Below are positions 8,551 to 17,787 of a DNA stretch of 64,000 nucleotides, piece by piece. Origin of the DNA: Porifericola rhodea. GTDB taxonomy: Bacteria > Bacteroidota > Bacteroidia > Cytophagales > Cyclobacteriaceae. Position 1 is the stretch's first letter. Every line of letters begins with the position of its first letter. A program made the position numbers and the translations under genes. The notes below the pieces were generated by a model. The model saw nothing but the letters and a program-made list of their open reading frames with translations. It searched no databases and was not told the DNA's origin. The DNA lies in NCBI RefSeq assembly GCF_030506305.1, contig NZ_CP119421.1:1046354-1110353 (forward strand), read 5' to 3'.

Positions 8551-9344
8551 TTTCGTAGATTATTCATTTCTTTTATATCTATTTCCAGTGCGCCAACTCC
8601 TAACTCTGCCTGAATTTTTAATGGCACCTTGTTTAGATCATCAGAAATCCATGCTTTTACTGGTTCTTTACCGTTAAAAAAATCGTTTTCTGGTATAATT
8701 GGAGCAATTACGACTGTATTAAATGTACCTAGCTTGGTTTTTAGTTCTTCTCTACCCAGGAACTTCACTTCTAGGTTGTAAATTTCATCATCAAAAAAGC
8801 CACTTACTTTAATTATATCCCCTTTATCATATTTTTCGTAGTCTAGGGTGCGTAAAAAATAGTACCCTCCTACTATATCAAGTACATTGTTAGGTACTTC
8901 AAAGGTTTCTTTTTCTTTCAGCTTTCGGGTCTTTTTGTCAAGACGAAGCACTGTAGCTTTGTCACTAGCATGATCAAAATTGATCATTTCGTTTTTTCTA
9001 TACTTACCTTCTTCTATATACCGGTAAGCTTTCTGTGGGAGTATTGAAGCCGTATCTACATAGGCGCCCCAATTATCCCGCACTCTTACCATCACATCTA
9101 CCAAACCAGTAGTAGTACCATAGACATCTATCTTGTAACAAGGTCTGCCATTTACATTGTAATGCCCATCGCTTACTCTCATCACAGCTTCTGCTGCATT
9201 GATAAACTTCCAATGCACTCTAAACTTAAGCTCTTCACCAGGTCCAAAGCTTTCATTTTCTATATACCGATAATGATCCTGTCCTGATGAGGTTGTTATT
9301 ATGAGTATAAAATATGGCAGTATTAATGAAATAAGTCGTTTCAT
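8547..9344 (-). CDS. Exported DUF3108 domain protein
   Basis: 265 residues with a signal peptide (about 1-21, ending SSGQ). The body matches DUF3108: an opening GEELKFRVHWKFINAAEA segment, a long beta-rich stretch, and a conserved PVKAWISDDLNKVPLKIQA segment near the C-terminus. These proteins are periplasmic or outer-membrane associated in Bacteroidota and Proteobacteria, and their function is unknown. The gene stands alone; its stop overlaps the convergent DUF4174 gene by 4 bp. Confidence 0.8.
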   Translation of the reverse strand: MKRLISLILPYFILIITTSSGQDHYRYIENESFGPGEELKFRVHWKFINAAEAVMRVSDGHYNVNGRPCYKIDVYGTTTGLVDVMVRVRDNWGAYVDTASILPQKAYRYIEEGKYRKNEMINFDHASDKATVLRLDKKTRKLKEKETFEVPNNVLDIVGGYYFLRTLDYEKYDKGDIIKVSGFFDDEIYNLEVKFLGREELKTKLGTFNTVVIAPIIPENDFFNGKEPVKAWISDDLNKVPLKIQAELGVGALEIDIKEMNNLRN

Positions 9345-9614
9345 ATCAGCTTTACATAATCAATAAACACGCCACCATTCATCTTTACGTAATGTGTTAT
9401 GTTTAGTGTTTTACAAATATCCCGCCATCTCGTGTGATAAAACTACTTAAGCTCATAGATCTTTAACGCTTTCATTTATTAAAAGCACAATTTGCAGGTA
9501 TCAATCTTACTTGCCCCCATACGTTCTCTTAAAAATGTTGTTTACTTATATGACGAAAACATCAGATTAAATATTTTAGAAACAGCTGTTAAGCCCAACT
9601 TTCTCTTTTGGATA

Positions 9615-10652
9615 TCACTTGCCGTATTTCTTTTTCATTTCACTTAAAAATAGCTTAATATCAGCATTATAATTCTCTTTATAAGCAGTTTCCAGAGAAT
9701 CTACAGCTGACTGATACCTTACATAGCTTTTAAAAAATGTATTATTGGGCAAAGAATCACGTTTGAGTAAGCTTTTAGAATAGCGATGATATCGCTCTCC
9801 CTTAAATGCTAACTCTTCAGCTTCGGATAGAATAGAACGTATCTCTTTTTCTTTTAGTACTTGTTTTTCTTTAGTGGAGGTGGCTTGAGTAAATGAAGCG
9901 TAAAGAGTTTCCAGCTGTTTTACTCCTTTTAGCATTTGAGCTACAAATAGCTTTCTATCGTGTCGTATGTTGATATACTCCTGGTAGGGTGTGGCATTTT
10001 CGCCATATTTGTGTTTTAAAAAAGCCACGGATCCTTTATCTCCTATAAATGATGCCAGGTTTTCATTAAACTTTAGATCATCTTTTACAAAGATAGTAGC
10101 GTGGGTCAGCTCATGAATTATGGTATTGGCAAGTTCTCCCTCACTTCTAAAAAGCAAACCTGACATAATCGGATCATCCAAAATACCTAAGGTACTCCAA
10201 GCACTTACAGTACGAATACCTGTATCGTAACCTTCAGCATCCCATTTAGCCTTTTCTGCCAGGGCCTTTTTGTAGTCAAAAAAACCTTTATACGAAAAGC
10301 TACCTAAAATAGGAAAGCTCCATTTTTTGTCCTTTAGCGAATAAGGTTCACATGCGGTAACTACCCATAGTACTGGTTTACCTTTTTGATCGTACACGCT
10401 CTGGTAGCTATCTGAATCGTTTACACCTAACGAATCAATAGCAAACTCTCTTATTTCTTGAGTAAGTTTTATTTTCTGTTTTAATGAGTCTGCTACTTGT
10501 GGGTCACTCATCACTTCTTCTATTGGTCGAGCTCCCCAGATAATTTTTATCTGTCCTTTTGCCTGCCCCCATCCGTAGATGACTAATTTATGCTGCCATA
10601 CCAACAATACCAGCAGAATGATAGCGAGTCCCCATAGTATTTTTTTTATCAT
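9615..10652 (-). CDS. Predicted membrane-anchored zinc aminopeptidase
   Basis: 345 residues with one N-terminal membrane helix (about 4-20). The zinc motif HELTH has His180, Glu181 and His184, and a second NENLASF motif supplies Glu197. The flanking sequence (EGELANTIIHELTHATIFVKD) matches the predicted aminopeptidase family COG4324/PF10023. It is probably anchored in the inner membrane with its active site in the periplasm. Substrate is unknown. The gene stands alone, divergent from recA. Confidence 0.8.
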   Translation of the reverse strand: MIKKILWGLAIILLVLLVWQHKLVIYGWGQAKGQIKIIWGARPIEEVMSDPQVADSLKQKIKLTQEIREFAIDSLGVNDSDSYQSVYDQKGKPVLWVVTACEPYSLKDKKWSFPILGSFSYKGFFDYKKALAEKAKWDAEGYDTGIRTVSAWSTLGILDDPIMSGLLFRSEGELANTIIHELTHATIFVKDDLKFNENLASFIGDKGSVAFLKHKYGENATPYQEYINIRHDRKLFVAQMLKGVKQLETLYASFTQATSTKEKQVLKEKEIRSILSEAEELAFKGERYHRYSKSLLKRDSLPNNTFFKSYVRYQSAVDSLETAYKENYNADIKLFLSEMKKKYGK

Positions 10653-10751
10653 TTAAATGTGATTTTCTCTTCCGTATCTTTGTTGTATTGAGTGACTTAA
10701 ATCACGGTTTAAGCTTAGCAAGCTAAACATCTATAAATACTTATCATGAGT

Positions 10752-10782
10752 ATTGTTTTTATACTTAAAATAAGTATATTTG
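10752..10782 (+). promoter_or_regulatory. recA promoter with an embedded palindrome
   Basis: ATTG (10752-10755), a 19-base spacer and TATATTTG (10775-10782) match the Bacteroidota promoter. Transcription would start near 10788, leaving a leader of about 95 bases. Between and overlapping the elements lies the perfect inverted repeat ATACTTA-AAA-TAAGTAT (10761-10777), well placed for a repressor. A second, weaker set (TTG-N18-TAACTTG) lies about 30 bases downstream. Confidence 0.55.
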
Positions 10783-10882
10783 CGTTTATAAATACACCTC
10801 TGTTGTGTTGCCTTTTAACAAAGTAACTTGTGAAAAGTATCCTAAATATAGTACCTTCATTTAATAACAAAGTAAAGAATAT

Positions 10883-11944
10883 ATGAGTGATCAATCGGAA
10901 AAACTAAAAGCTTTACAGCTTACTATAGACAAACTAGATAAGACCTACGGAAAAGGTACTGTAATGAAGCTTAGCGATGAGCGCGTAGTTAATGTGCCCT
11001 CCATTTCTACAGGTTCATTAGGTTTGGATATAGCTTTGGGTATCGGAGGTATCCCCAGAGGCCGAGTAGTTGAAATATATGGTCCTGAGTCTTCTGGTAA
11101 GACTACATTAGCCATGCACTGTATTGCCGAAGCTCAAAAGAAAGGAGGTATAGCTGCTATTGTAGATGCAGAGCATGCGTTTGACAAAAGTTATGCTGAA
11201 AAGTTAGGTATTGATACTGAAAACTTATTAATATCTCAACCAGATAATGGAGAGCAGGCTTTAGAAATTGCAGAACACCTTATCCGTTCAGGAGCTATAG
11301 ATATTATAGTTATTGACTCTGTGGCTGCCCTTGTACCTCGTGGTGAACTTGAAGGCGACATGGGTGATAGTAAAATGGGTTTACAGGCTCGTTTGATGTC
11401 ACAAGCTTTACGTAAGCTTACTGGGGCTATTAACAAAACCAAATGTGCATGTATCTTTATCAACCAGTTGCGTGAGAAGATAGGTGTTATGTTTGGAAAC
11501 CCTGAGACTACAACTGGTGGTAATGCTCTCAAGTTCTATGCTTCTGTGCGTTTAGATATCAGAAGAATAGGACAGATTAAAGAAGGAGCGGATAACGTGA
11601 TGGGTAACCGTACGAGAGTGAAAGTAGTTAAGAACAAAGTTGCTCCTCCGTTCAAAGTCGTAGAATTTGATATTATGTATGGCGAAGGAATATCCAAAGT
11701 AGGAGAAATTCTTGACCTGGGAGTAGAAATGGATATTGTGAAAAAATCTGGATCCTGGTTCTCCTACGGCACGGAAAAGCTAGGTCAAGGTAGAGATGCC
11801 GTTAAAAATATCTTACTGGATAACCCTGAGCTTATGGGTGAAATCGAAGGAAAAATCAGAACGACCATTAGTGGCTTGGGTCTGGACGAAGCAGAAGAAG
11901 AAAACAAAAGTGAAGCTGAACTAAGTTCAGAAGATAAAGAATAA
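10883..11944 (+). CDS. recA: Recombinase RecA
   Basis: A 353-residue RecA, the ATPase that forms filaments on single-stranded DNA for homologous recombination. Walker A is GPESSGKTT. The sequences [40 protein letters not shown] and the acidic C-terminal tail are all standard. No intein or truncation. It is monocistronic, with a promoter about 100 bp upstream and a strong terminator. Confidence 0.99.
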   Translation: MSDQSEKLKALQLTIDKLDKTYGKGTVMKLSDERVVNVPSISTGSLGLDIALGIGGIPRGRVVEIYGPESSGKTTLAMHCIAEAQKKGGIAAIVDAEHAFDKSYAEKLGIDTENLLISQPDNGEQALEIAEHLIRSGAIDIIVIDSVAALVPRGELEGDMGDSKMGLQARLMSQALRKLTGAINKTKCACIFINQLREKIGVMFGNPETTTGGNALKFYASVRLDIRRIGQIKEGADNVMGNRTRVKVVKNKVAPPFKVVEFDIMYGEGISKVGEILDLGVEMDIVKKSGSWFSYGTEKLGQGRDAVKNILLDNPELMGEIEGKIRTTISGLGLDEAEEENKSEAELSSEDKE

Positions 11945-11969
11945 CATTCTGCTACTATTCTCATTCATG

Positions 11970-12001
11970 AACCGTTGCTATCTTTAGTAACGGTTTTTTT
12001 T
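11970..12001 (+). terminator. Intrinsic terminator of recA
   Basis: AACCGTTGCTA and TAGTAACGGTT form an 11-bp stem with one G-T pair over loop TCTT, followed by a T run. The T run overlaps the stop codon of the convergent hydrolase gene. Confidence 0.9.
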
Positions 12002-12635
12002 ATAACTTTTGCACCAAGTTTATGGGAACTTCATGCTTTCCTTCAAACTGAATAAACTTCACACTCAGGCCATATTTCAAATACAACAATCTTAATTTTT
12101 CTATATCTCCAGGTTTAATATAAGGGTCTTTATCTCCATAAAGATAATAGCAATCCTTACCGTCAAATATATGCCTTGCTTTTGCTAGCTCAATATCTTC
12201 GGGGAAAGAACCAGCACACATAATTAGCTTATCAAATTGTATTTCTGATTTTACTACCCACCTTATTAGCGTAGATACGCCTTGAGAAAACCCCAACATA
12301 CTAATCTTTTTGCTACCATTTTTATCTTCCTTACCAATACTTTGATAAATGCTATTTAAGTAAGATATATAATTGTCTATTGCAACAGCTCGATTTGCAG
12401 TAGTCATCCAGGAAGTTCCTACCCTTCCGCCTGTCCCTTTCAGATAGAAATATGATAAAGCCTGCGGAGCAATTATAAAGGAGTCAGAATGAAGAAATTC
12501 AAATTTCTTTATAAAATAAGAAGCTAACTGTCCATACCCATGAAATACAAACCAAAGTTTGTCAGATGCAGAATTCCCTAAACTATATACGGAGGCATGG
12601 AAAGTAAACGCTACTTGATCTTGTCGTATGTCCAT
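12000..12635 (-). CDS. Alpha/beta hydrolase (esterase-like)
   Basis: A 211-residue serine hydrolase fold resembling the phospholipase/carboxylesterase (YpfH-like) group. The oxyanion region is FVFHGYGQ (about 29-36), the nucleophile elbow GFSQG has Ser117, the acid is probably the Asp in GDKDPY, and the histidine is in GKHEV. It has no signal peptide, so it is cytosolic; the substrate is unknown. The ATG directly abuts the T run of the upstream gene's terminator, so its own promoter is not obvious. It is convergent with recA, sharing two bases with the terminator. Confidence 0.8.
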   Translation of the reverse strand: MDIRQDQVAFTFHASVYSLGNSASDKLWFVFHGYGQLASYFIKKFEFLHSDSFIIAPQALSYFYLKGTGGRVGTSWMTTANRAVAIDNYISYLNSIYQSIGKEDKNGSKKISMLGFSQGVSTLIRWVVKSEIQFDKLIMCAGSFPEDIELAKARHIFDGKDCYYLYGDKDPYIKPGDIEKLRLLYLKYGLSVKFIQFEGKHEVPINLVQKL

Positions 12636-12660
12636 AAAAAAAGCCTCTGTAAAGAGGCTA
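12636..12660 (-). terminator. Intrinsic terminator of the secreted 146-residue protein gene
   Basis: On the minus strand AGCCTCT, loop TTAC and AGAGGCT are followed by seven T. The T run ends directly at the ATG of the hydrolase gene. Confidence 0.85.
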
Positions 12661-12685
12661 ATATAGTAAATCTTTGTGGGGAAGT

Positions 12686-13126
12686 TTAGCGTTTAAAACC
12701 GAGTACTGCACCTCCACAGTGATTTTGAGAACCTTCAAATGTAAAGGTTATATAGTAGATACCAGTAGCATTACAGGGGTAGATTATTCCTTTGTTAAAG
12801 TTACCATTAGCATAACTAGTACCTACTTGCTTACGATTAGAGTCGTACAAATTTAGAATGATACCATCAGTACCTTCGCCTTCTGCACAAATACTAATGA
12901 AGTATTGAGTACCTTTAGCAAACACATAAGAATACTCTATCTTGTCTTTGGCACCACCTTCGCCATTAATTTCGTAGCTTTTAACAAAGTTAAAGCCATC
13001 TGCTAGTTGAGGAATACAAGCTTCAGTATGTTTTGCCGGATCACACTGTGCCTGTACATCTAAATTCAACATGAGTATCAACGAAACTATGCCAAACAGG
13101 GATATTAAAGTTTTCATGTAACTCAT
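12686..13126 (-). CDS. Small secreted protein of unknown function
   Basis: 146 residues with a signal peptide (ending VQAQ). An ATG three codons in (MKTLIS, 13117) is an equally good start. The mature chain is about 120 residues, predicted beta-rich, with five cysteines, probably oxidised in the periplasm or outside. The pattern resembles small pre-peptidase-like beta domains, but I cannot name the family. It follows the lipoprotein gene by 8 bp and is very likely cotranscribed with it. Confidence 0.75.
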   Translation of the reverse strand: MSYMKTLISLFGIVSLILMLNLDVQAQCDPAKHTEACIPQLADGFNFVKSYEINGEGGAKDKIEYSYVFAKGTQYFISICAEGEGTDGIILNLYDSNRKQVGTSYANGNFNKGIIYPCNATGIYYITFTFEGSQNHCGGAVLGFKR

Positions 13127-13134
13127 TAATGTTT

Positions 13135-14043
13135 TTAATTAATAATATAATCTCTGATTTGAGCAGTAGTTGCCGCAATCTTCTTCACGTCCTCATCCGT
13201 GATATTGATAGAGCTAGTACTTTTGTTAGTAATAGTCACTATCCCATTCACTTCTTCCAGAGTTGATTCAGCATAAGTCTGAGTAATCTGAATGTTTTCA
13301 AACTGAGACTGAAGAGTAGCCATCTGCTTTGTGAGATCACCTATATTAGGGTCTGAGTCACTATAAAAAGATAGTAACAGCATGATACTTTCTAGAATTA
13401 TTTTCTGCTCTCCAATTCTTTCCACCAGTTCCTGGTTATCAGGGTTTTTTTGAGAAACCTGGCAGATAATATGCAGGGCTTCTATCCAACCACCCGTCAA
13501 TAACAACACACTCAAATTAGATCGCTGTTGCTGCTGCAAATAAGAGTTTATACTGTTGAAGTTTTTTGTGGTAATAAGCAAAAGTGAGTCCAGATTTCTG
13601 CTGTTTGTAGCTAATCTTTTAATAGTTCCAAAATTAAAGAACTGTCCAATGCTTAGCCCGTCCGATAAATCGCGGATAGCATTTAGATAAAAGATAGCAT
13701 CTTGGTTTTGCTCATAAATGTTTGTATAGCCTAGATCTGTACCGTACACACCTAAGTTTAGAGCTTTTTTAAAGTTACTGTTGTACGAAGAGATTTTGTC
13801 TGTTTCGTTCAAAAACTCTTTGTTGTAGTTCGTACCAGATTCTTTTAGCAAAACAGAAATCTCCAGAGGAGAAGGTATTTGCTGAAGTATACTCTCCAGC
13901 ACATCATCGGAAATAACAGAGCTATTACTAGAAGCGGTATTAAGGCTATCCAGAAATGCCTGCTCGTTCAGATTGGAACCAGAATCGCAAGACCAAAGTG
14001 AAAACGAGAATATTCCTAAGGACAATAGCAGCAGTCTTTTCAT
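13135..14043 (-). CDS. Lipoprotein of unknown function
   Basis: 302 residues from the ATG at 14043. A TTG four codons upstream is in frame, but it would leave almost no leader after the promoter at 14100-14070. The signal peptide ends in a lipobox-like SLWSC, so the mature protein starts with a lipidated Cys. The rest is mostly helical with two Gln/Ser-rich regions and no motif I recognise. It heads a two-gene operon with the secreted 146-residue protein, suggesting a joint envelope role. Confidence 0.75.
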   Translation of the reverse strand: MKRLLLLSLGIFSFSLWSCDSGSNLNEQAFLDSLNTASSNSSVISDDVLESILQQIPSPLEISVLLKESGTNYNKEFLNETDKISSYNSNFKKALNLGVYGTDLGYTNIYEQNQDAIFYLNAIRDLSDGLSIGQFFNFGTIKRLATNSRNLDSLLLITTKNFNSINSYLQQQQRSNLSVLLLTGGWIEALHIICQVSQKNPDNQELVERIGEQKIILESIMLLLSFYSDSDPNIGDLTKQMATLQSQFENIQITQTYAESTLEEVNGIVTITNKSTSSINITDEDVKKIAATTAQIRDYIIN

Positions 14044-14069
14044 GAATATCTTCAAAGTTTTTAGATGGA

Positions 14070-14100
14070 CAAATGTAGTTTAAGGGCCAATACAGCCAAA
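14070..14100 (-). promoter_or_regulatory. Promoter of the lipoprotein operon (TTTG-N19-TACATTTG)
   Basis: On the minus strand TTTG (14100-14097), 19 bases and TACATTTG (14077-14070) match the full Bacteroidota consensus. Transcription would start near 14064, about 20 bases before the ATG at 14043. Confidence 0.7.
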
Positions 14101-14151
14101 CCCAAATTATTGTGATTTATTACGTATGAATTGTTTCCAATTCAAAACAGA

Positions 14152-17100
14152 TTATTTATTCAAGCCTGGCAATTTAAGGTTACTCATGCGTTGCATAAGC
14201 TTAGCGAACAACTCGTAATACAATGCTACATAAAGCAGCACAGTCATAAGCCAGATTACAGTTATATTGAAGTAAAAAGTATCAAATAACTTACCTGCAA
14301 ACTGTTTTTTAGGAGCAAAGAAATGTGTTCTATAATTGAAAAAACCAGCTGAGGTTAAAGGCTCATTAAACACAGGGTCAATACGTTGTAGTAGCTTCCC
14401 TTCATATTCAATGATACGGTCAGAGACATTAATATTCCTTACTAGATCAGCCAAGCTTTCATTATAGTATTGATTCTTATACTCGTTAAGATTATAATCT
14501 AGTCCAGGCTGGTTTTCAAAGTAATAAACTAGTTTTTCCTGATTTTCTACCGCTTTATTGAAAATCTGCCTGTAGTGTTTCTTCATGCCTTCCAAATAAG
14601 CTAATAGTTTAGCAGAAGTTGCTTCATCAAATTTGGCAGGATTAGCTAGCTCCTGGAAGTTTATTTCCTCTAAACCTTCCTGAAACGGCTCTTTACTAAT
14701 CTCCGTTAAAACAATAGCAAGATCTTTAGAAACCAAGTTCTGAACAGAGTCACTATCACTCTTAATGTTATCTATCACATATTGCAGTTTACTCTCCAAG
14801 GAAGGAATCATATAGGCAGATTTAAAATCAGCCTGACGCTCCTGCTTTTCAAGCTCGTAATATGGTCTTTCAAAAGCGTTTTCTTTGAACTGGTAAACTG
14901 CCATAGCCTCATACGCCCAACGAGAAGCCATCATATCAGCCACAATTGGCACTTCTCCTTTAGAACTGATAAAGCTATTTAACTTATCAAAATTAAACAG
15001 CAAACCGCATAAAATCAGCTGAGGTATTAATAGTAGAGGTATCAGAATATAAACTGTAACTGCTGAGTTAAATGTAGCCGATACGTTGAGCCCAAGAATA
15101 CAGGCGAAACAAGATACTGAAAATAATACCAGCCAAAAACTTAGTGTCATCCCTTCAATCTCTAGCACTAAATTACCAATAAGCACAAAGGTGAGCGTCT
15201 GTATCGCGGAAAGCACAAAAAGAATAACCACTTTTGATGACAGGTAGCTATTCCAACTTAGGTTAAGGAATGACTCACGTTTTAAGATTTTCCTGTCGCG
15301 TATAATTTCTTCTGCACTTACTGTAAGCCCCATAAAGAGCGCAACAACGATAGACATTAGTAAGTAGGCAGGAATGTTTTCGTTGAAACGAAATGAGTAG
15401 TCTAAACTTCCAGCATCTTTATACTTAATAATCAAGGATAAGAATATAGCAAGTACTGGAGCTTCCAAGAAATTAATAAGCATATACTGCTTATTACTTA
15501 TTTTTGAAAGTGTATCCCTCACAGTAAAGATTACTGTCTGTTTTATTCTGGAAGGAATACTTAAAGATTTCGGAGGGGCTTCTTTCTCTTCTTTAACACT
15601 TTCTATATCAAAGTTTTCCTGATACATTTCGTACCACTGAGGAGGTGAAACTTTTCGTTTGTTAGTAAACTGCCCGTATTCATCTACTACTTTAGCCTCA
15701 ATAATATTAAATACCTGCTCAGGGTTTACATTACCACATTCGTGACACTGCCCACGTTCGGCATCTACCTGGTTTGAGGACTTTTTAAAATAAGTAACCG
15801 CCTCCACAGGATTACCATAAAAGATAGGATAACCACCAGTATCAAGTATATACATCTTATCAAACATCTTATAGATATCTGAAGATGGCTGGTGGATTAC
15901 CACAAATATTAATTTGCCTTTTAAGGTAAGTTCTTTGAGTAAGTCAATTACGTTTTCAGAGTCGCGAGATGACAAACCAGAAGTAGGCTCATCAACGAAC
16001 ATAACAGCAGGTTCACGAATGAGTTCCAGAGCAATATTTAGCCTTTTGCGCTGACCACCACTGATAGTTTTGTCTAAAACACTACCAACCTTTAAGTCTT
16101 TGCGGTGCTCCAGCCCTAAACTTTCCAGTGTTGACAGTACCAGCTTCTGAATTTCTTCTTCTGATTTGTCGTCAAAGCAAAGTTTAGCATTGTAATACAG
16201 GTTCTCATACACTGTCAACTCCTCTATCAGGAGATCATCCTGGGAGACATAGCCTATTACTCCTTGGATATGTTCTTTTTGTAGATGGATATTGAACCCA
16301 TTGATAGTGACAGCTCCCGATGAAGGGGTTTCTATTCCTGCCAAAACATTAAGCAAAGTGGTTTTACCAGCACCACTTGCCCCCATTATTCCAATTAACT
16401 TACCCGGCCCCTCTGCAATGTTGATATCACGTAAGCCAATGGCATTGTTAGGAAAACGAAACTCTAATTCCTTTGCGTTAAAAGAGATTTTGGTAGTTGA
16501 CACTTCCGATATAAAGTGTCTTATCAGGTCGCTATAATATAAAGCAGTACCAGTTGGTGTTTTTATCGTACTTCCATTAGAAAATAAGTACGACTGTCCA
16601 GACTTCATGATGAAGCCATTCAAAACTACATCGTCTTGTCCGATATACTTGGTAAAATACAGATCTACACTCTTTACTTTAAGAAAGATAATTTCACCCC
16701 TAATATCCGCATGAATATGTTTAGCGACTGAAGTTTCATCAACGACTGTACTGGCTACTAAGATATCTTCAAACTTATTACGGCTTTCTGGCAAATTAAG
16801 AGCAAAGCCTTCAATTAGCTTAAACTCATCTTTAACAATATTAAAAGCCCGCGATACGGTATCAATAATATCCATACGCTGCTCTGTGAAGTTACCATCA
16901 GAGCCAACAAGTTCCAGTAGTTTTACAAGAACTACAACTTTTTGCTTTTGAGTAAGAGTTTTGTTAATCTTCTTACAAATTGCAAGTGTCTTAACAGAAT
17001 CTTTTACTGAAGTTAGCTTCTTCTTTTTTACCTGAACTTCGCCTTCTGCTTCCTCTTCTTTTCCATATTCTGCAAACTTATCATACAACTCTACATATTC

Positions 17101-17235
17101 TTTGATAGAGTCATGATCCAGTTCTTGCTTAAAGAAGTTGATGACGAAGTCACGTTCACGGTCTGTAACTCCTCCATCCTGCTTGGTAATAATAGCAAAA
17201 AGCTGCGTTAACGCTTTTAGTATTTCCTCGCTCAT
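14152..17235 (-). CDS. ABCG-type ABC transporter with N-terminal TerB-like domain
   Basis: 1027 residues combining an ATPase and membrane domain. Residues about 1-150 form a helical TerB/DjlA-like domain. About 170-245 is a small beta domain, perhaps FHA-like. The ATPase has Walker A GASGAGKTT (285-293), a signature ISGGQRKRLN (391-400), Walker B VMFVDEPTSG (411-420) and the switch His in VVIHQPSSD. The order ATPase-then-membrane and the GGQRKR signature fit the ABCG/ABC2 half-transporter type. A CxxC lies near 497-500. The membrane half (about 585-1025) has six or so helices split by a long charged loop. The transported substrate is unknown. It sits 144 bp downstream of siaC on the same strand, which suggests it is part of or controlled by the Sia circuit (inference). 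Confidence 0.85.
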   Translation of the reverse strand: MSEEILKALTQLFAIITKQDGGVTDRERDFVINFFKQELDHDSIKEYVELYDKFAEYGKEEEAEGEVQVKKKKLTSVKDSVKTLAICKKINKTLTQKQKVVVLVKLLELVGSDGNFTEQRMDIIDTVSRAFNIVKDEFKLIEGFALNLPESRNKFEDILVASTVVDETSVAKHIHADIRGEIIFLKVKSVDLYFTKYIGQDDVVLNGFIMKSGQSYLFSNGSTIKTPTGTALYYSDLIRHFISEVSTTKISFNAKELEFRFPNNAIGLRDINIAEGPGKLIGIMGASGAGKTTLLNVLAGIETPSSGAVTINGFNIHLQKEHIQGVIGYVSQDDLLIEELTVYENLYYNAKLCFDDKSEEEIQKLVLSTLESLGLEHRKDLKVGSVLDKTISGGQRKRLNIALELIREPAVMFVDEPTSGLSSRDSENVIDLLKELTLKGKLIFVVIHQPSSDIYKMFDKMYILDTGGYPIFYGNPVEAVTYFKKSSNQVDAERGQCHECGNVNPEQVFNIIEAKVVDEYGQFTNKRKVSPPQWYEMYQENFDIESVKEEKEAPPKSLSIPSRIKQTVIFTVRDTLSKISNKQYMLINFLEAPVLAIFLSLIIKYKDAGSLDYSFRFNENIPAYLLMSIVVALFMGLTVSAEEIIRDRKILKRESFLNLSWNSYLSSKVVILFVLSAIQTLTFVLIGNLVLEIEGMTLSFWLVLFSVSCFACILGLNVSATFNSAVTVYILIPLLLIPQLILCGLLFNFDKLNSFISSKGEVPIVADMMASRWAYEAMAVYQFKENAFERPYYELEKQERQADFKSAYMIPSLESKLQYVIDNIKSDSDSVQNLVSKDLAIVLTEISKEPFQEGLEEINFQELANPAKFDEATSAKLLAYLEGMKKHYRQIFNKAVENQEKLVYYFENQPGLDYNLNEYKNQYYNESLADLVRNINVSDRIIEYEGKLLQRIDPVFNEPLTSAGFFNYRTHFFAPKKQFAGKLFDTFYFNITVIWLMTVLLYVALYYELFAKLMQRMSNLKLPGLNK

Positions 17236-17310
17236 GTGATTCTACTGGGTCTGATATAGATGTACTTTTTTTGTGGTGCTTTCCAGAGGAAAACCATAAA
17301 GAGAATGGAG

Positions 17311-17339
17311 ATAGCAAACATTCTTTGAATATTTGCTAT
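17311..17339. other. Inverted repeat between siaC and the TerB-ABC transporter
   Basis: ATAGCAAA (17311-17318) and TTTGCTAT (17332-17339) pair perfectly; after one mismatch ATTC/GAAT continues the stem over loop TTT. No T run follows on either strand. It could be an operator, an RNA-processing hairpin or a weak attenuator controlling how much of the siaC message reaches the transporter gene. Confidence 0.45.
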
Positions 17340-17379
17340 ATCTTAATACTACACAATTCTTGCTAGGCAGAAAGCAAAA

Positions 17380-17742
17380 TCAGTAAGTACTAAACTCAAA
17401 AGATACTTCCACAAGCTCGGAAAACTCTTGTCCAGCTTCTTCCATATCTTCATCGTCTTCGTGGAAGTACCAATGAATTTTAGCTCCGCTTATATCTTCT
17501 AATTTGGATAATACATCCAGAATTAGTTTAGAAGAGGCGGTATTGAAATACTCAAGCTTGAACACAAACTCACTGCTTGGGTTAGGCTCAGACGCATATG
17601 CCTCCAGCCAATCAAGAACAGGCTGATAAAATTCTGCTGAATCTTCTGGCAGTGAACGGCCTGAAATTTCAAAAATACCGTTCGCTTTGTCTAATATAAT
17701 TTTTGGGGTATCTTCTGTTCCTTCTAAATTTAAAATTTCCAT
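17380..17742 (-). CDS. siaC: SiaC-family regulatory phosphoprotein (DUF1987)
   Basis: 120 residues, the usual length of SiaC. The conserved EYFNTASSK contains Thr68, at the same number as the residue phosphorylated by SiaB in Pseudomonas aeruginosa SiaC. In that system the dephospho form binds and activates the diguanylate cyclase SiaD; no GGDEF protein is encoded in this window, so the target here must be something else. It lies 45 bp after siaB. The family assignment is firm; the partner is unknown. Confidence 0.88.
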   Translation of the reverse strand: MEILNLEGTEDTPKIILDKANGIFEISGRSLPEDSAEFYQPVLDWLEAYASEPNPSSEFVFKLEYFNTASSKLILDVLSKLEDISGAKIHWYFHEDDEDMEEAGQEFSELVEVSFEFSTY

Positions 17743-17787
17743 TTCTGATTGTTTTATTTGGATTAAAACATTTGATATTTAAGAAAA

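Noticed and set aside
14128-14143. Hairpin GAATTG/CAATTC after the TerB-ABC gene as a terminator
   Set aside because: The stem is only 6 bp, AT-rich and not followed by a T run.
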